Position numbers and translations under genes: made by a program. From NCBI GenBank assembly GCA_964654815.1, contig CAZZLH010000005.1, positions 1 through 62,468 on the forward strand: a DNA stretch of 62,468 nucleotides, given 5' to 3'. The notes under the pieces were generated by a model. It did not search any database. It saw nothing but the letters and a program-made list of their open reading frames with translations, and was not told the DNA's origin. Position 1 is the first letter of the stretch. Each line of letters begins with the position of its first letter. This stretch comes from ZLKRG08 sp964654815 (GTDB lineage Bacteria > Actinomycetota > Actinomycetes > Nanopelagicales > Nanopelagicaceae). This document shows positions 44,228 to 54,548 of the stretch, one piece after another.

Positions 44228-44743
44228 ATGTCTAAGACCAGGATTCGCACCCAACATTGGAAGGTGACCTTCATCGGGGCCTGGTTAGTTTGGTTAGCGG
44301 ATTATTTAACAAAGCAATGGGCGTTAGCTGCGCTACCTGGGAAAAAAATCGAAGTGCTCGGAACTCTCTTGCAATTGGAGCTAACTTTTAACAAAGGTGC
44401 GGCATTTGGAATTGGCGACCAAAGCGGCCACACCGGAGGCGTTCTGCTTGGGCTTTTTGCAATTGGCGCATCAGGTTTTGTCATTTACTTCGCTCCTTTT
44501 CTTACCAGCAAGAGCTGGTCTTACGTCTTTGCGCTCCTACTAGGCGGCGCGATGGGTAATTTAAGTGATCGAATATTCAATCAACCTGGCCTCTTGCGTG
44601 GCGCGGTAACTGATTGGCTCAAGTTGCCTAATTGGCCCAACTTCAACTTGGCCGATAGCGCGATTGTTTGTGCGGCAGTGATCGCAGTGGTGCTCTCTAT
44701 AAAGAACGTGGTGCCGATAGAGCAACGCACCAAGCAGCCGTGA
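44228..44743 (+). CDS. lspA: Lipoprotein signal peptidase II
   Basis: Aspartyl protease of 171 residues with four membrane helices that cleaves prolipoproteins. The catalytic aspartates fall in GNLSDRIF and FNLADSAIV, and FNKGAAFGIG is the family motif. ATG 44228 is chosen; the open frame extends upstream into the DksA-like gene but without homology. It works after Lgt, also in this window. Confidence 0.93.
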   Translation: MSKTRIRTQHWKVTFIGAWLVWLADYLTKQWALAALPGKKIEVLGTLLQLELTFNKGAAFGIGDQSGHTGGVLLGLFAIGASGFVIYFAPFLTSKSWSYVFALLLGGAMGNLSDRIFNQPGLLRGAVTDWLKLPNWPNFNLADSAIVCAAVIAVVLSIKNVVPIEQRTKQP

Positions 44744-44814
44744 TGTTTAGTTATCACGTATTGTCATGACTAAGAGCCATTTTGAAGAATATTTGGACAA
44801 CAGGGGCTAAGTAG

Positions 44815-45765
44815 ATGCGCGAACTTCGTAGCGTTGAAATACCGGCAGATTTTGCAGAGGAGCGAATTGATAGCGCATTAGCGCAAATCTTGGGTTTATC
44901 TCGCAATGTAATCGCTCGGTTACTCGAAGCAGATGAGGTCAAATTGGGCCACAGAGTTCTGACCAAATCTGATCGCGTCCAAAGTGGACAGATAATCTCC
45001 GTCTTGCTTCCCGAACCACCTTCGGACGTTGCCATACCACCAACTCCAATAGATAGCCTTGAGATTGTTTATCAAGATACTGATCTAGTTATAGTCAACA
45101 AACCTGTCGGTTGTGCGGCACATCCCAGCCCTGGATGGAATGGACCAACCGTAATTGGCGCGCTAGTTGCTGCAGGTATTCCTCTTACCTCAAGTGGGCC
45201 TGCTGAAAGACAAGGAATTGTCCAACGCCTTGATGTCGGAACAAGTGGCTTGATGATGGTTGCCAAGACCGATGAGGCTTACTTGAGACTTAAAGATATG
45301 TTTCGAAACAGAAGTATTAAAAAGATCTACCATGCCTTAGCGCAAGGTCATATTGAGCCGCCAATCGGAACAATTGATGCGCCGATTGATAGGCACCCTA
45401 AAGATGATTACAAGATGGCGGTAGTTACAGATGGTAAAGCCAGCATCACTCATTACGAGGTCATTGAACATTTCCGAGCAGTTTCATTACTGCAGTTGGA
45501 GTTAGAGACTGGGCGTACTCATCAGATTAGAGTTCATATGTCGGCGATACGCCATCCTTTAGTTGGTGATTTGACTTATGGCGCGGATCCAAATCTCGCC
45601 AGAGAGATCGGCGTGGATCGACCATGGCTACATGCGACCGCTCTGGAGTTCTCCCACCCCATCTCCGGCCTGCCCATATCGGTTGTGGCAAAGTACCCGC
45701 GCGACCTCTCTGACTCATTAACGCGTCTGCGTGGCTCTGACCTGTCGCAGGGCGGTAAGGACTAA
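44815..45765 (+). CDS. rluD: RluD-type 23S rRNA pseudouridine synthase
   Basis: 316 residues: an N-terminal S4 RNA-binding domain, then the catalytic domain with RLDVGTSGLMMVAK holding the catalytic Asp, and the C-terminal TGRTHQIRVHM. It probably modifies helix 69 positions 1911/1915/1917. It starts at ATG 44815 after GGGGC. It follows lspA, the usual actinobacterial order. Confidence 0.93.
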   Translation: MRELRSVEIPADFAEERIDSALAQILGLSRNVIARLLEADEVKLGHRVLTKSDRVQSGQIISVLLPEPPSDVAIPPTPIDSLEIVYQDTDLVIVNKPVGCAAHPSPGWNGPTVIGALVAAGIPLTSSGPAERQGIVQRLDVGTSGLMMVAKTDEAYLRLKDMFRNRSIKKIYHALAQGHIEPPIGTIDAPIDRHPKDDYKMAVVTDGKASITHYEVIEHFRAVSLLQLELETGRTHQIRVHMSAIRHPLVGDLTYGADPNLAREIGVDRPWLHATALEFSHPISGLPISVVAKYPRDLSDSLTRLRGSDLSQGGKD

Positions 45766-45776
45766 TCTCCAGCCTC

Positions 45777-48700
45777 GTGCGCACTAATTCCCACAATCAA
45801 TCCCAAAATCGATCATCAGATTCTTTCGCGCACCTACATGTTCATACCGAGTACTCGATGCTGGATGGCGCAGCTCGAATCGCAGATCTCGTAAAGGAAG
45901 TTGCGGCACAAGAGATGCCCGCAATTGCGATAACAGATCATGGCAATCTCTTTGGAGCATTTGAATTTTACAAACAGGCCAAGAAGGCAGGAGTTAAGCC
46001 CATCATTGGCTTGGAGGCTTACGTTGCACCTGAAACTCGTTTTGATAAGCGGAGAGTTAAGTGGGCCGAAGGTGGCGAGGATGATGTATCAGGAGGCGGC
46101 GCCTACACCCACATGACCTTACTTGCGGAGAATCAAGAGGGTTTGTCAAATCTTTACCGCTTGGCTTCGCTATCTTCTTTGGAAGGTTTCTATTACAAAC
46201 CGAGAATTGACCGCGAACTTTTAAATAAATACGGCAGAGGATTGATCGGAACTACAGGTTGCGCAGGCGGTGAAATCCAAACTCGACTTCGCATGGGCAA
46301 TTACCAGGAAGCGATCAAGGCAGCCAGCGAATTTCGAGATATTTTCGGAGCGGAAAATTTCTTTGTTGAGTTGATGGATCATGACATTGAAATCGAAAGA
46401 AGAGTCAAGAGTGATTTACTCAAACTGGCAAATGAGTTAAAAATCCCATTACTTGCCACCAATGATCTCCACTACACCTACCGCGAAGATGCCCCTGCTC
46501 ATGAGGCTCTGCTCTGTGTGCAATCTGGTTCGACTTTGGCTGATCCGAAACGATTCAAATTCGAGGGCGATCAGTACTACCTAAAGAGCCCGGCAGAGAT
46601 GCGGCAACTATTTAAAGATTTGCCAGAGGCATGCGATAACACTCTCCTAATCGCAGAGCGAGTTGAGGTTAAATTGCGTGAAGGCGAGAATTTATTGCCC
46701 AAATTCCCGGTGCCCGATGGTGAGAGCGAAGATAGTTGGCTGGTAAAAGAGGCGCAGGCGGGCCTCTCTCGGGTACTCAATGGGAAAATCCCGGATAAGT
46801 ATCAGCAGCGACTCGATTTCGAATTGGAAGTCATGAAGAAGATGGGTTTTCCTGGTTACTTCCTAGTTGTGGCAGATCTAGTTGCTTACGCCAAGCGATC
46901 TGGCATTCGAGTCGGCCCAGGTAGAGGTTCGGCAGCGGGATCTTTGGTTGCTTACTCCTTGGGCATCACAGGTTTAGATCCCATCGAACACGGTCTCTTG
47001 TTTGAGCGATTCCTCAACCCAGAACGTATCTCGATGCCCGACATCGATCTAGATTTTGACGAGCGTCGTCGAAGCGAGATGATCAAATACGCCACCGAAA
47101 AATATGGCGAAGATCGCGTCGCTCAGATCATCACATACGGAACCATCAAGTCTAAGCAATCAATCAAAGATTCTTCGCGCGTGCTCGGCTATCCATATGC
47201 GGTAGGAGAGAAACTAACTAAAGCTTTGCCACCATCAATCATGGGCAAAGATATTTCGTTAGCTGGGGTTTTCGACCCGAAAGATCCTAGGTATCAGGAG
47301 GCAAGTGAATTCAGATCTCTATATGAATCTGATCCGGACTTGAAGCGCGTAGTTGATACCGCAAGGGGCTTGGAGGGATTGAAGCGCCAGTGGGGTGTTC
47401 ATGCAGCTGGTGTTATCTTGTCACGCGAACCACTTCTTGATGTGATTCCGATTCATCGCCGGGAAAATGATGGTGCGATCATCACCCAATTTGATATGGG
47501 CGCCTGTGAAGCCACTGGACTTTTAAAAATGGATTTCTTAGGGCTTAGAAATCTCTCCGTTCTAGATGATGCGATTTTGAATATCAAGGCCAATCGAGGC
47601 ATCGATGTAGTTTTAGAGGAACTTACACTTGATGATAAGAAAACCTATGAGTTGTTGGCAAGAGGTGAGACGCTTGGTGTCTTCCAACTAGACGGCGGAC
47701 CGATGCGCTCTCTGCTTAAGTCCATGGCGCCAGATCATTTCGGAGATATCTCTGCCGTTATTGCGCTTTATCGACCTGGACCGATGGGCGAAAATGCGCA
47801 CAATAACTATGCCGATAGGAAGAATGGTCGTAAAGCCATCGAACCTATACATCCGGATTTGGCAGCGCCACTAGCTGAGATTTTGGATGACACCTTTGGC
47901 CTAATTGTTTATCAGGAACAAGTATTGGCGATCGCGCAGAAGGTTGCAGGTTTCTCACTAGGACGCGCAGATTTACTGCGTAAAGCCATGGGTAAGAAGA
48001 ATAAAGAGATTCTTGATAAGGAGTACATCCCGTTCGCTGAGGGAATGCGGAAAAATGGCTTTAAAGAGAATGTAATCAACCGGCTCTGGGAGACCTTGAT
48101 TCCATTCTCGGATTACGCCTTCAATCGAGCTCATTCCGCGGGCTATGGATTGGTCTCTTATTGGACTGCATATCTAAAGGCCAATTACCCAACCGAGTAC
48201 ATGGCAGCCTTGTTGACCTCGGTCCGAGACGATAAAGATAAGTCTGCGCTTTACCTATCCGAATGTCGGCGTATGGGAATCAAGGTATTGCCGCCCGATG
48301 TAAATGAATCAAATGTTGAATATACGCCGCGCGGTTCAGATATTCGCTTTGGACTAGCCGCAATCAGAAATGTCGGTGAGGGGGTAGTCAATCTCATCAA
48401 AGAGGCTAGGGAGGTAAAAGGTCGATTCCAATCTTTTGGTGATTTCCTTGCCAAAGTTGACGGCTCTGTTTGTAACAAGAAAACCATCGAATCTCTTATA
48501 AAAGCTGGTGCCTTTGATTCTCTTGGTGCAACCAGAAAGGGATTAATTGCGGTGCATTTAACTGCAATTGATTCGGTGTCAGAATCCAAACGTGCAGAGG
48601 CGATTGGCCAATTTGATTTATTTGCTGCACCTGCATCTAGCTCCGATGGTGGCGGATTCTCCACTATCACCTCAGTAGATTTAGATATTCCGACTGAAGA

Positions 48701-49331
48701 ATGGGATAAGGCGACATTACTTAACTATGAACGTGAGATGTTAGGGCTTTATGTTTCTGATCATCCATTACTTGGAGTCGAAAGCATCCTGCGCTCGGCA
48801 TCGGATATAAGTATCTCCGAGTTGGCCGATGCCGAAGTTGGAGCCGATAGATTTGTAACCATCGCAGGATTGATCACTAGCGTGCAGCGCAAGGTTTCGC
48901 GGCAAGGCGCATCTTGGGCGATTGTCACGATAGAGGATTTAGAAGGTGCCATTGAAGCGATGTTCTTCTCTAATACTTATAACCAATATGGAATGAGTTT
49001 GGTTGAAGATCGAGTAGTCAAAGTAAGAGGCAAGGTGGATTGGCGAGACGAACAGATGCGCTTCACTGCGATGGAATTGAGCGCGATAGATATTGCAGCT
49101 GGACCGGTTGGCCCATTCACCGTTGCTGCAACATCAAATCAATTAACCGCGCCAGTGATCGAGCGGATTAAAGAGGTATTTCGCACCCATCCAGGTAAGC
49201 GCGAGGTGCAACTGGTAGTCACAGATCAAGGCAAGACCACGACCCATAAGTTGGGTTTTCAAATCACCTCTTCGCCAAGTTTGCATGCGGATCTAAAGGA
49301 GATTCTTGGTCCAGATTGTGTGAGGAATTGA
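45777..49331 (+). CDS. dnaE: Replicative DNA polymerase III alpha subunit
   Basis: Main C-family replicase, 1184 residues. The PHP domain is intact (HLHVHTEYSMLDGA, ITDHGNL), in contrast to DnaE2 in this window, so PHP proofreading is plausible. The catalytic Asp pair is in MPDIDLDFDERRR; GPGRGSAAGSL and an OB domain near the C-terminus are present. It starts at GTG 45777, 11 bases after rluD. Confidence 0.96.
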   Translation: MRTNSHNQSQNRSSDSFAHLHVHTEYSMLDGAARIADLVKEVAAQEMPAIAITDHGNLFGAFEFYKQAKKAGVKPIIGLEAYVAPETRFDKRRVKWAEGGEDDVSGGGAYTHMTLLAENQEGLSNLYRLASLSSLEGFYYKPRIDRELLNKYGRGLIGTTGCAGGEIQTRLRMGNYQEAIKAASEFRDIFGAENFFVELMDHDIEIERRVKSDLLKLANELKIPLLATNDLHYTYREDAPAHEALLCVQSGSTLADPKRFKFEGDQYYLKSPAEMRQLFKDLPEACDNTLLIAERVEVKLREGENLLPKFPVPDGESEDSWLVKEAQAGLSRVLNGKIPDKYQQRLDFELEVMKKMGFPGYFLVVADLVAYAKRSGIRVGPGRGSAAGSLVAYSLGITGLDPIEHGLLFERFLNPERISMPDIDLDFDERRRSEMIKYATEKYGEDRVAQIITYGTIKSKQSIKDSSRVLGYPYAVGEKLTKALPPSIMGKDISLAGVFDPKDPRYQEASEFRSLYESDPDLKRVVDTARGLEGLKRQWGVHAAGVILSREPLLDVIPIHRRENDGAIITQFDMGACEATGLLKMDFLGLRNLSVLDDAILNIKANRGIDVVLEELTLDDKKTYELLARGETLGVFQLDGGPMRSLLKSMAPDHFGDISAVIALYRPGPMGENAHNNYADRKNGRKAIEPIHPDLAAPLAEILDDTFGLIVYQEQVLAIAQKVAGFSLGRADLLRKAMGKKNKEILDKEYIPFAEGMRKNGFKENVINRLWETLIPFSDYAFNRAHSAGYGLVSYWTAYLKANYPTEYMAALLTSVRDDKDKSALYLSECRRMGIKVLPPDVNESNVEYTPRGSDIRFGLAAIRNVGEGVVNLIKEAREVKGRFQSFGDFLAKVDGSVCNKKTIESLIKAGAFDSLGATRKGLIAVHLTAIDSVSESKRAEAIGQFDLFAAPASSSDGGGFSTITSVDLDIPTEEWDKATLLNYEREMLGLYVSDHPLLGVESILRSASDISISELADAEVGADRFVTIAGLITSVQRKVSRQGASWAIVTIEDLEGAIEAMFFSNTYNQYGMSLVEDRVVKVRGKVDWRDEQMRFTAMELSAIDIAAGPVGPFTVAATSNQLTAPVIERIKEVFRTHPGKREVQLVVTDQGKTTTHKLGFQITSSPSLHADLKEILGPDCVRN

Positions 49332-49359
49332 AGAAAGTTAATCAGCTACGAACTCAAAA

Positions 49360-49365
49360 TATACT
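49360..49365 (+). promoter_or_regulatory. -10 element for the his-trp operon
   Basis: TATACT lies 14 bases before the hisD GTG, so the 5' leader would be about seven bases. No clear -35 and no leader-peptide attenuator is visible. Confidence 0.4.
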
Positions 49366-49378
49366 CAAGTAGAATTGG

Positions 49379-50713
49379 GTGGTGATTCGCCGATTAGATT
49401 TACGAGGAATTCATCTAAGTAAATCCGAGTACAACCAGAAGCTACCTCGCGCTGCCTTAGATGTTGCAGCAGCGATGGAGCGCATAAAGCCGATTCTAGA
49501 TACGGTACGTAATGGCAATCAGTTGGATTTGATCAATTTAAATAAGCAGTTTGATGGCATATCACCAGAGCAGATTCGCGTTCCGCAAATTGAGTTAGAT
49601 AAAGCATTAAATGAACTTGCTCCTGAGATTCGTAGCGCACTTGAGATCGCAGCGGAGCGAATTCGCAAGGTTCATCAAGACCAAGTAAGAGTTAGCAAGG
49701 TTTCAAATTTAGGACCAGGAGCTACGGTCACCGAGAGATGGATACCGGTAGATCGAGTTGGCCTCTATGTTCCAGGTGGTAGAGCGGTATATCCATCTAG
49801 CGTCTTGATGAATGTGATTCCGGCACAAATTGCAGAGGTGCCTTCGATTGCCGTCGCTTCACCTCCGCAAGTTGACAATGGCGGTTGGCCCAACAAAACC
49901 ATCTTGGCAACATGCGCTCTACTTGGTATCAATGAGGTCTATGCAATTGGCGGCGCACAAGCGGTTGCGCTCTTTGCATATGGCATGGATGGCGTCTGTG
50001 ACAAATGCGATCTAGTCACGGGTCCAGGAAATATTTATGTGGCTGCAGCCAAACGGGCGTTACGCGGAATTATTGGAATTGATTCAGAAGCTGGCCCTAC
50101 TGAGATTGCGATCTTGGCCGATCAAAGCGCAATCCCTTCAGATGTCGCAACCGATCTAATTAGCCAGGCCGAACATGATGTGATTGCCGCGGCAGTCTTG
50201 GTCACCGACTCAATTGAGTTGGCTGACGCAGTAGAGGCAGAATTAAAGGTGCGAGCCTTAATTACCAAACACTCCGAAAGAATCAAGACCGCGTTAACTG
50301 GTGAGCAATCTGCCATTGTCATTGTCGATGATATGGCTCATGGCTTAGAGGTAGTGAATGCATACGCGGCAGAGCATCTTGAGATTCAAACCAAGAGCGC
50401 CGATCAAGATGCAAAGCTGATAAGAAACGCAGGCGCTGTCTTCATTGGCCGCTATGCACCGGTATCGCTAGGTGATTACGCAGCTGGCTCTAATCACGTG
50501 CTACCCACGGGCGGGTGCGCCTGCCACTCCTCAGGACTATCGGTACAGAGTTTCTTGCGGGGTTTACATTTTGTGCAATATGACCAGCGCGCATTTGAAG
50601 CTATCGCGGAGACTGTAATAACTCTGGCAAATGCGGAAGATCTGCCAGCCCACGCAGAGGCGATCGCTGCCAGGTTACAAAATGCCAACGGTACTAACGG
50701 TGCAAAAGGATGA
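49379..50713 (+). CDS. hisD: Histidinol dehydrogenase
   Basis: Last two oxidation steps of histidine synthesis, 444 residues, Zn-dependent. GPGNIYV, the AEHLEI segment and GSNHVLPTGGCA mark the family. Start is the first of two GTG codons (49379, 49382) with no good ribosome site, consistent with a near-leaderless mRNA. First gene of the his-trp run. Confidence 0.95.
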   Translation: MVIRRLDLRGIHLSKSEYNQKLPRAALDVAAAMERIKPILDTVRNGNQLDLINLNKQFDGISPEQIRVPQIELDKALNELAPEIRSALEIAAERIRKVHQDQVRVSKVSNLGPGATVTERWIPVDRVGLYVPGGRAVYPSSVLMNVIPAQIAEVPSIAVASPPQVDNGGWPNKTILATCALLGINEVYAIGGAQAVALFAYGMDGVCDKCDLVTGPGNIYVAAAKRALRGIIGIDSEAGPTEIAILADQSAIPSDVATDLISQAEHDVIAAAVLVTDSIELADAVEAELKVRALITKHSERIKTALTGEQSAIVIVDDMAHGLEVVNAYAAEHLEIQTKSADQDAKLIRNAGAVFIGRYAPVSLGDYAAGSNHVLPTGGCACHSSGLSVQSFLRGLHFVQYDQRAFEAIAETVITLANAEDLPAHAEAIAARLQNANGTNGAKG

Positions 50714-51814
50714 GTGCTAAGACCGATGAGTAATTGGCCTAGTTGGTTGCCGCTTCGGGAGCAATTGCAACCATTGACTCCTTACGGCGCGCCTCAATTA
50801 CCCGCAACGGCGCGGATGAACACCAACGAGAACCCTTATGGTCCAAGCAAGGAATTAGCTGCCGCAATCGCCAAGCGAATAGGTGAGGTAGCGCAGAGTT
50901 TAAATAGATACCCAGATCGCGATGCCATGAAATTACGAATTGGTTTGGCGGAATTTCTTAACAAACAGAGCGGCACGAATTTGGGTGCTCCCAACATTTG
51001 GGTGGCAAATGGAAGTAATGAGATTTTGCAATCTATCTTCTTGGCATTTGGCAGTCGTGCCGCCCTTGGCTTTCTGCCTTCCTATTCAATGCACCCATTG
51101 ATTGGAAAAGTCGCAAATGTTGAATGGGTCTCGGGCAGTAGGAATTCCGACTTCTCATTTGATATGGCTAGTGCACTTGTGCAAATCGCCCAGACCAAAC
51201 CAGCGCTTACTTTCATCACTACGCCCAATAACCCAACTGGAAGCGCGATTTCCATCATTGAGATCGAGACATTGGCAAGTGCCACAGCAAAGATACAAGG
51301 GCTGTTGGTCGTAGATGAGGCCTATGCGGAATTTTCCAGTCAGCCCTCGGCAATCACGTTGATTGAAAAATATCCCAATATTCTGGTGAGTCGGACGATG
51401 TCTAAAGCATTCGCATTTGCGGGCGTAAGGCTTGGTTATTTAGCAGCAGAGAAACATGTCGTAGATGCGTTGCAGCTGGTGAGGTTGCCATATCACCTCT
51501 CGACTCTCACTCAGGCAGCGGCAGAGGTCGCGTTAGATTTTCAAGGGGAGTTACTTTCAGAAGTGCGCCGGATCGCAGAAGATCGCGATCGATTGATAGT
51601 GCAATTGCAAGAGCTCGGTCTAAAAGTGGTTCCCTCTGATGCAAATTTCATTCTCTTCACTGGCTTTTCTGGTAGCTCACATGAACTATGGCAAAAGTTA
51701 TTAGCTGAAGGGGTTTTGATTCGAGATGTAGGATTGGCCGGGTATTTGAGAGTTACGGTTGGCAATGAGGCCGAGAATCAAGCGTTCATAAAGGCTTTGA
51801 AAGGCGCGCTATGA
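50714..51814 (+). CDS. hisC: Histidinol-phosphate aminotransferase
   Basis: PLP aminotransferase of 366 residues. NTNENPYGPS near the N-terminus, TTPNNPTGS, VVDEAYAEF and the PLP lysine in SRTMSKAFAFAGVRLGY are visible. Start could be GTG 50714 (close to AAGGA) or ATG 50726. It abuts hisD and overlaps hisB by ATGA. Confidence 0.94.
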   Translation: MLRPMSNWPSWLPLREQLQPLTPYGAPQLPATARMNTNENPYGPSKELAAAIAKRIGEVAQSLNRYPDRDAMKLRIGLAEFLNKQSGTNLGAPNIWVANGSNEILQSIFLAFGSRAALGFLPSYSMHPLIGKVANVEWVSGSRNSDFSFDMASALVQIAQTKPALTFITTPNNPTGSAISIIEIETLASATAKIQGLLVVDEAYAEFSSQPSAITLIEKYPNILVSRTMSKAFAFAGVRLGYLAAEKHVVDALQLVRLPYHLSTLTQAAAEVALDFQGELLSEVRRIAEDRDRLIVQLQELGLKVVPSDANFILFTGFSGSSHELWQKLLAEGVLIRDVGLAGYLRVTVGNEAENQAFIKALKGAL

Positions 51815-52392
51815 GAAGAGCACGGGTACAACGCACCACCAAAGAATCATCGGTATTGGTTGAGTTAAACCTTGACGGCACTGGGCAAGTTGATGTCAGC
51901 ACCGGTGTTCCATTCTTCGATCACATGATGAGCCAGTTGGGCAAACACTCTGGTTTTGATTTAACTATTAAGTCGACCGGTGATGTCGAAGTAGATTCCC
52001 ACCATACAGTTGAAGATACCGCTCTGGCTTTTGGCCAAGCCCTGCGTGAGGCGTTAGGGGAGAAGGTAGGTATCCGTAGATTTGGTGATGCCTTGGTGCC
52101 CATTGATGAGAGTCTCACACAAGTTGCAGTTGATCTATCCGGTAGGCCTTATTTAGTCTATCGACAACCAGAGATAGTGGAGTTGATCGGAACTTTTGAT
52201 ACCACATTGGGAAAGCACATCTGGGAATCGATAGTTGCAGAGGCTCGGATCGCGATTCATATTAGAGTGCTAGAAGGGCGAAATGCGCACCATGTATTTG
52301 AATCTCAATTCAAAGCGGTAGCTCGTGCCTTACGAGATGCGACAAAACTAGATGGTGTAGCTGGAATTCCATCCACTAAGGGCAAACTTTGA
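51811..52392 (+). CDS. hisB: Imidazoleglycerol-phosphate dehydratase
   Basis: Mn-dependent dehydratase of 193 residues, monofunctional as in actinobacteria. FFDHMMSQLGKHSGFDL, DSHHTVEDTA and the later AHHVFESQFKAVARAL carry the metal-binding histidines. Confidence 0.95.
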   Translation: MRRARVQRTTKESSVLVELNLDGTGQVDVSTGVPFFDHMMSQLGKHSGFDLTIKSTGDVEVDSHHTVEDTALAFGQALREALGEKVGIRRFGDALVPIDESLTQVAVDLSGRPYLVYRQPEIVELIGTFDTTLGKHIWESIVAEARIAIHIRVLEGRNAHHVFESQFKAVARALRDATKLDGVAGIPSTKGKL

Positions 52393-53015
52393 TCGCAATT
52401 CTTGACTACGGGTCAGGAAATTTAAGATCGGCGCTGCGCGCTTTTGAAACCACTGGTAAGTCTGTGGTTCTGACCTCTGACCCAAAAGAAGCAATCGCCT
52501 GCGATGCGCTGGTGGTACCAGGCGTTGGAGCATTTGGTTCATGTATGTCTGGTTTGCAACAAGTCAATGGCGCAGAGATCATCAAAACCAGAATTTCACA
52601 GAATAAACCGATATTGGGAATCTGTGTTGGTATGCAGATTCTCTTTGATAGTGGAGAAGAGCAAGGCAAATTTCCGGGAGTTGGTCTTTTGCGTGGTGTA
52701 GTCAAGCAACTCGATGCCCCGATTTTGCCTCACATGGGATGGAACACCCTGCGCATTGAGGGAGAATCCAACTTATTTAAAGGTATCGAAAAAGAGCGCT
52801 TCTACTTCGTCCATTCCTATGCTGTGAAGTATGCCGCTAATGATGCAGTTAAGGATCCCGTTACAGGCGCAACGACTGCTGCGGCATTTACTAATTACCA
52901 TGGTGAATTTCTCGCGGCAATCGAAGCGGGGCCAATTACCGCCACGCAATTTCACCCAGAAAAGAGCGGGGAAGCTGGACTGCAATTAATCAAGAATTGG
53001 GTGGAAAATTTATGA
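52389..53015 (+). CDS. hisH: Imidazole glycerol phosphate synthase, glutaminase subunit
   Basis: Class I glutamine amidotransferase of 208 residues supplying ammonia to HisF. The nucleophile is in GICVGMQ, with the His-Glu pair in QFHPEKS. Start is TTG 52389, overlapping the hisB TGA. Confidence 0.93.
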   Translation: MIAILDYGSGNLRSALRAFETTGKSVVLTSDPKEAIACDALVVPGVGAFGSCMSGLQQVNGAEIIKTRISQNKPILGICVGMQILFDSGEEQGKFPGVGLLRGVVKQLDAPILPHMGWNTLRIEGESNLFKGIEKERFYFVHSYAVKYAANDAVKDPVTGATTAAAFTNYHGEFLAAIEAGPITATQFHPEKSGEAGLQLIKNWVENL

Positions 53016-53770
53016 TTTCAAAAGGATTTGATGAACCCGATAAGCCAAATAGATTAGAGCTGCTACCTGCGGTTGATGTAAAGAATGGCAGAGCAGTTCG
53101 TTTGGTCCAAGGCGAATTAGGCAGTGAGACAAATTATGGCTCGCCACTTGAGGCGGCTCTGGACTTTCAGCGCGCAGGTGCAGAGTGGATTCACTTGGTA
53201 GATCTTGATGCTGCATTTGGCACTGGCAGCAACTCCGAATTACTGGCCGAGGTAGTAGGGAAATTAGATATCAAGGTCGAGCTATCTGGTGGAATCAGGG
53301 ACGATGCATCGCTAAAGCGTGCCCTTGCCACTGGTTGTCGCCGAGTGAACTTAGGTACTGCGGCCCTGGAAAATCCAGATTGGACCGCAAAGGTGATTTC
53401 TGATTTTGGTGACCAGATCGCAGTTGGTTTAGATGTTAGAGGTCGCACCCTTGCCGCACGTGGTTGGACCAAAGAAGGCGGAGATCTCTTCGAAACAATT
53501 GAGAGATTGAATCGAGATGGCTGCGCTCGTTATGTGGTTACCGATGTTACAAAAGATGGAACTTTGCAAGGACCGAATTTGGACTTGCTTGAGAAAGTAT
53601 GTGCCGCAACCAGCGCGCCAGTAATTGCTTCAGGCGGCATCGCATCCCTAGCTGATTTAAAAGCGCTTCGTGCTTTGGTAGGAATTGGCGTTGAAGGTGC
53701 AATCATGGGCAAGGCGCTCTATGCCGGTGCATTTACTTTAGAAGCGGCGCTTGAGGTCGCAAATTCATGA
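53012..53770 (+). CDS. priA: HisA/PriA-type isomerase (probable dual HisA and TrpF activity)
   Basis: TIM-barrel of 252 residues from ATG 53012, which overlaps the hisH stop. LLPAVDVKNGRAVRLVQGE carries the first catalytic Asp and VTDVTKDGTLQGPN the second. ARGWTKEGG matches the loop of the actinobacterial PriA type, which also performs the TrpF step. No trpF lies among the trp genes here, which supports the dual role. Confidence 0.9.
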   Translation: MISKGFDEPDKPNRLELLPAVDVKNGRAVRLVQGELGSETNYGSPLEAALDFQRAGAEWIHLVDLDAAFGTGSNSELLAEVVGKLDIKVELSGGIRDDASLKRALATGCRRVNLGTAALENPDWTAKVISDFGDQIAVGLDVRGRTLAARGWTKEGGDLFETIERLNRDGCARYVVTDVTKDGTLQGPNLDLLEKVCAATSAPVIASGGIASLADLKALRALVGIGVEGAIMGKALYAGAFTLEAALEVANS

Positions 53771-54534
53771 CACTGGCAATTCGCATAATCCCTTGCCTTG
53801 ATGTAACTGCGGGTCGAGTAGTCAAAGGCGTTAATTTTCTGGATTTGGTAGATGCTGGCGATCCAGTTGAGATGGCAGAAATCTACAACAGAGAAGGTGC
53901 GGACGAGTTAACTTTTCTAGATATCTCAGCTAGCAGCGATAACCGAGAGACCACAATCGAAATGGTGCGAAGTACCGCAGAAAAGGTATTTATCCCATTA
54001 ACGGTAGGTGGTGGCATCAGAAGCGTTGAAGATGTGGACCGATTGCTTCGTGCCGGAGCAGATAAGGTCAGCATAAATACCGCAGCGATAAAGGCGCCGA
54101 AATTGATATCCGAAATCGCAAATCAATTTGGTTCGCAAGTTCTAGTTCTGTCAGTAGATGCCCGCCGGAGAGATGATCATTTTGAAGTTACTACTCATGG
54201 CGGGCGTGAATCAACTGGAATTGATGCATTGGAATGGATCAAAGAAGCTTCTAATTTAGGCGTTGGGGAGATCTTGCTCAATTCAATGGATGCAGATGGC
54301 ACACAAAGTGGCTATGACTTAGAGATGCTCGAGGCAGTTAGGAGAATCTGTCGAGTGCCATTGATTGCATCTGGTGGTGCCGGAGAACTCGAAGATTTTG
54401 CCCGAGCGTTAGATGTTGGCGCTGATGCGCTTCTTGCTGCGAGCATATTTCATTTTGGCAAATATCGGATTGGTGAAGTGAAAGATTATCTAGCCAAGCG
54501 CGGATATACCGTGCGCGAGAGTCGAGCAGGGTAA
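53767..54534 (+). CDS. hisF: Imidazole glycerol phosphate synthase, cyclase subunit
   Basis: TIM-barrel partner of HisH, 255 residues. IIPCLDVTAGRVVKGVNF holds the catalytic Asp, and LNSMDADGTQSGYD the second. Overlap of ATGA with priA indicates tight coupling. Confidence 0.96.
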   Translation: MTLAIRIIPCLDVTAGRVVKGVNFLDLVDAGDPVEMAEIYNREGADELTFLDISASSDNRETTIEMVRSTAEKVFIPLTVGGGIRSVEDVDRLLRAGADKVSINTAAIKAPKLISEIANQFGSQVLVLSVDARRRDDHFEVTTHGGRESTGIDALEWIKEASNLGVGEILLNSMDADGTQSGYDLEMLEAVRRICRVPLIASGGAGELEDFARALDVGADALLAASIFHFGKYRIGEVKDYLAKRGYTVRESRAG

Positions 54535-54548
54535 GGCAGGATTAGCCC

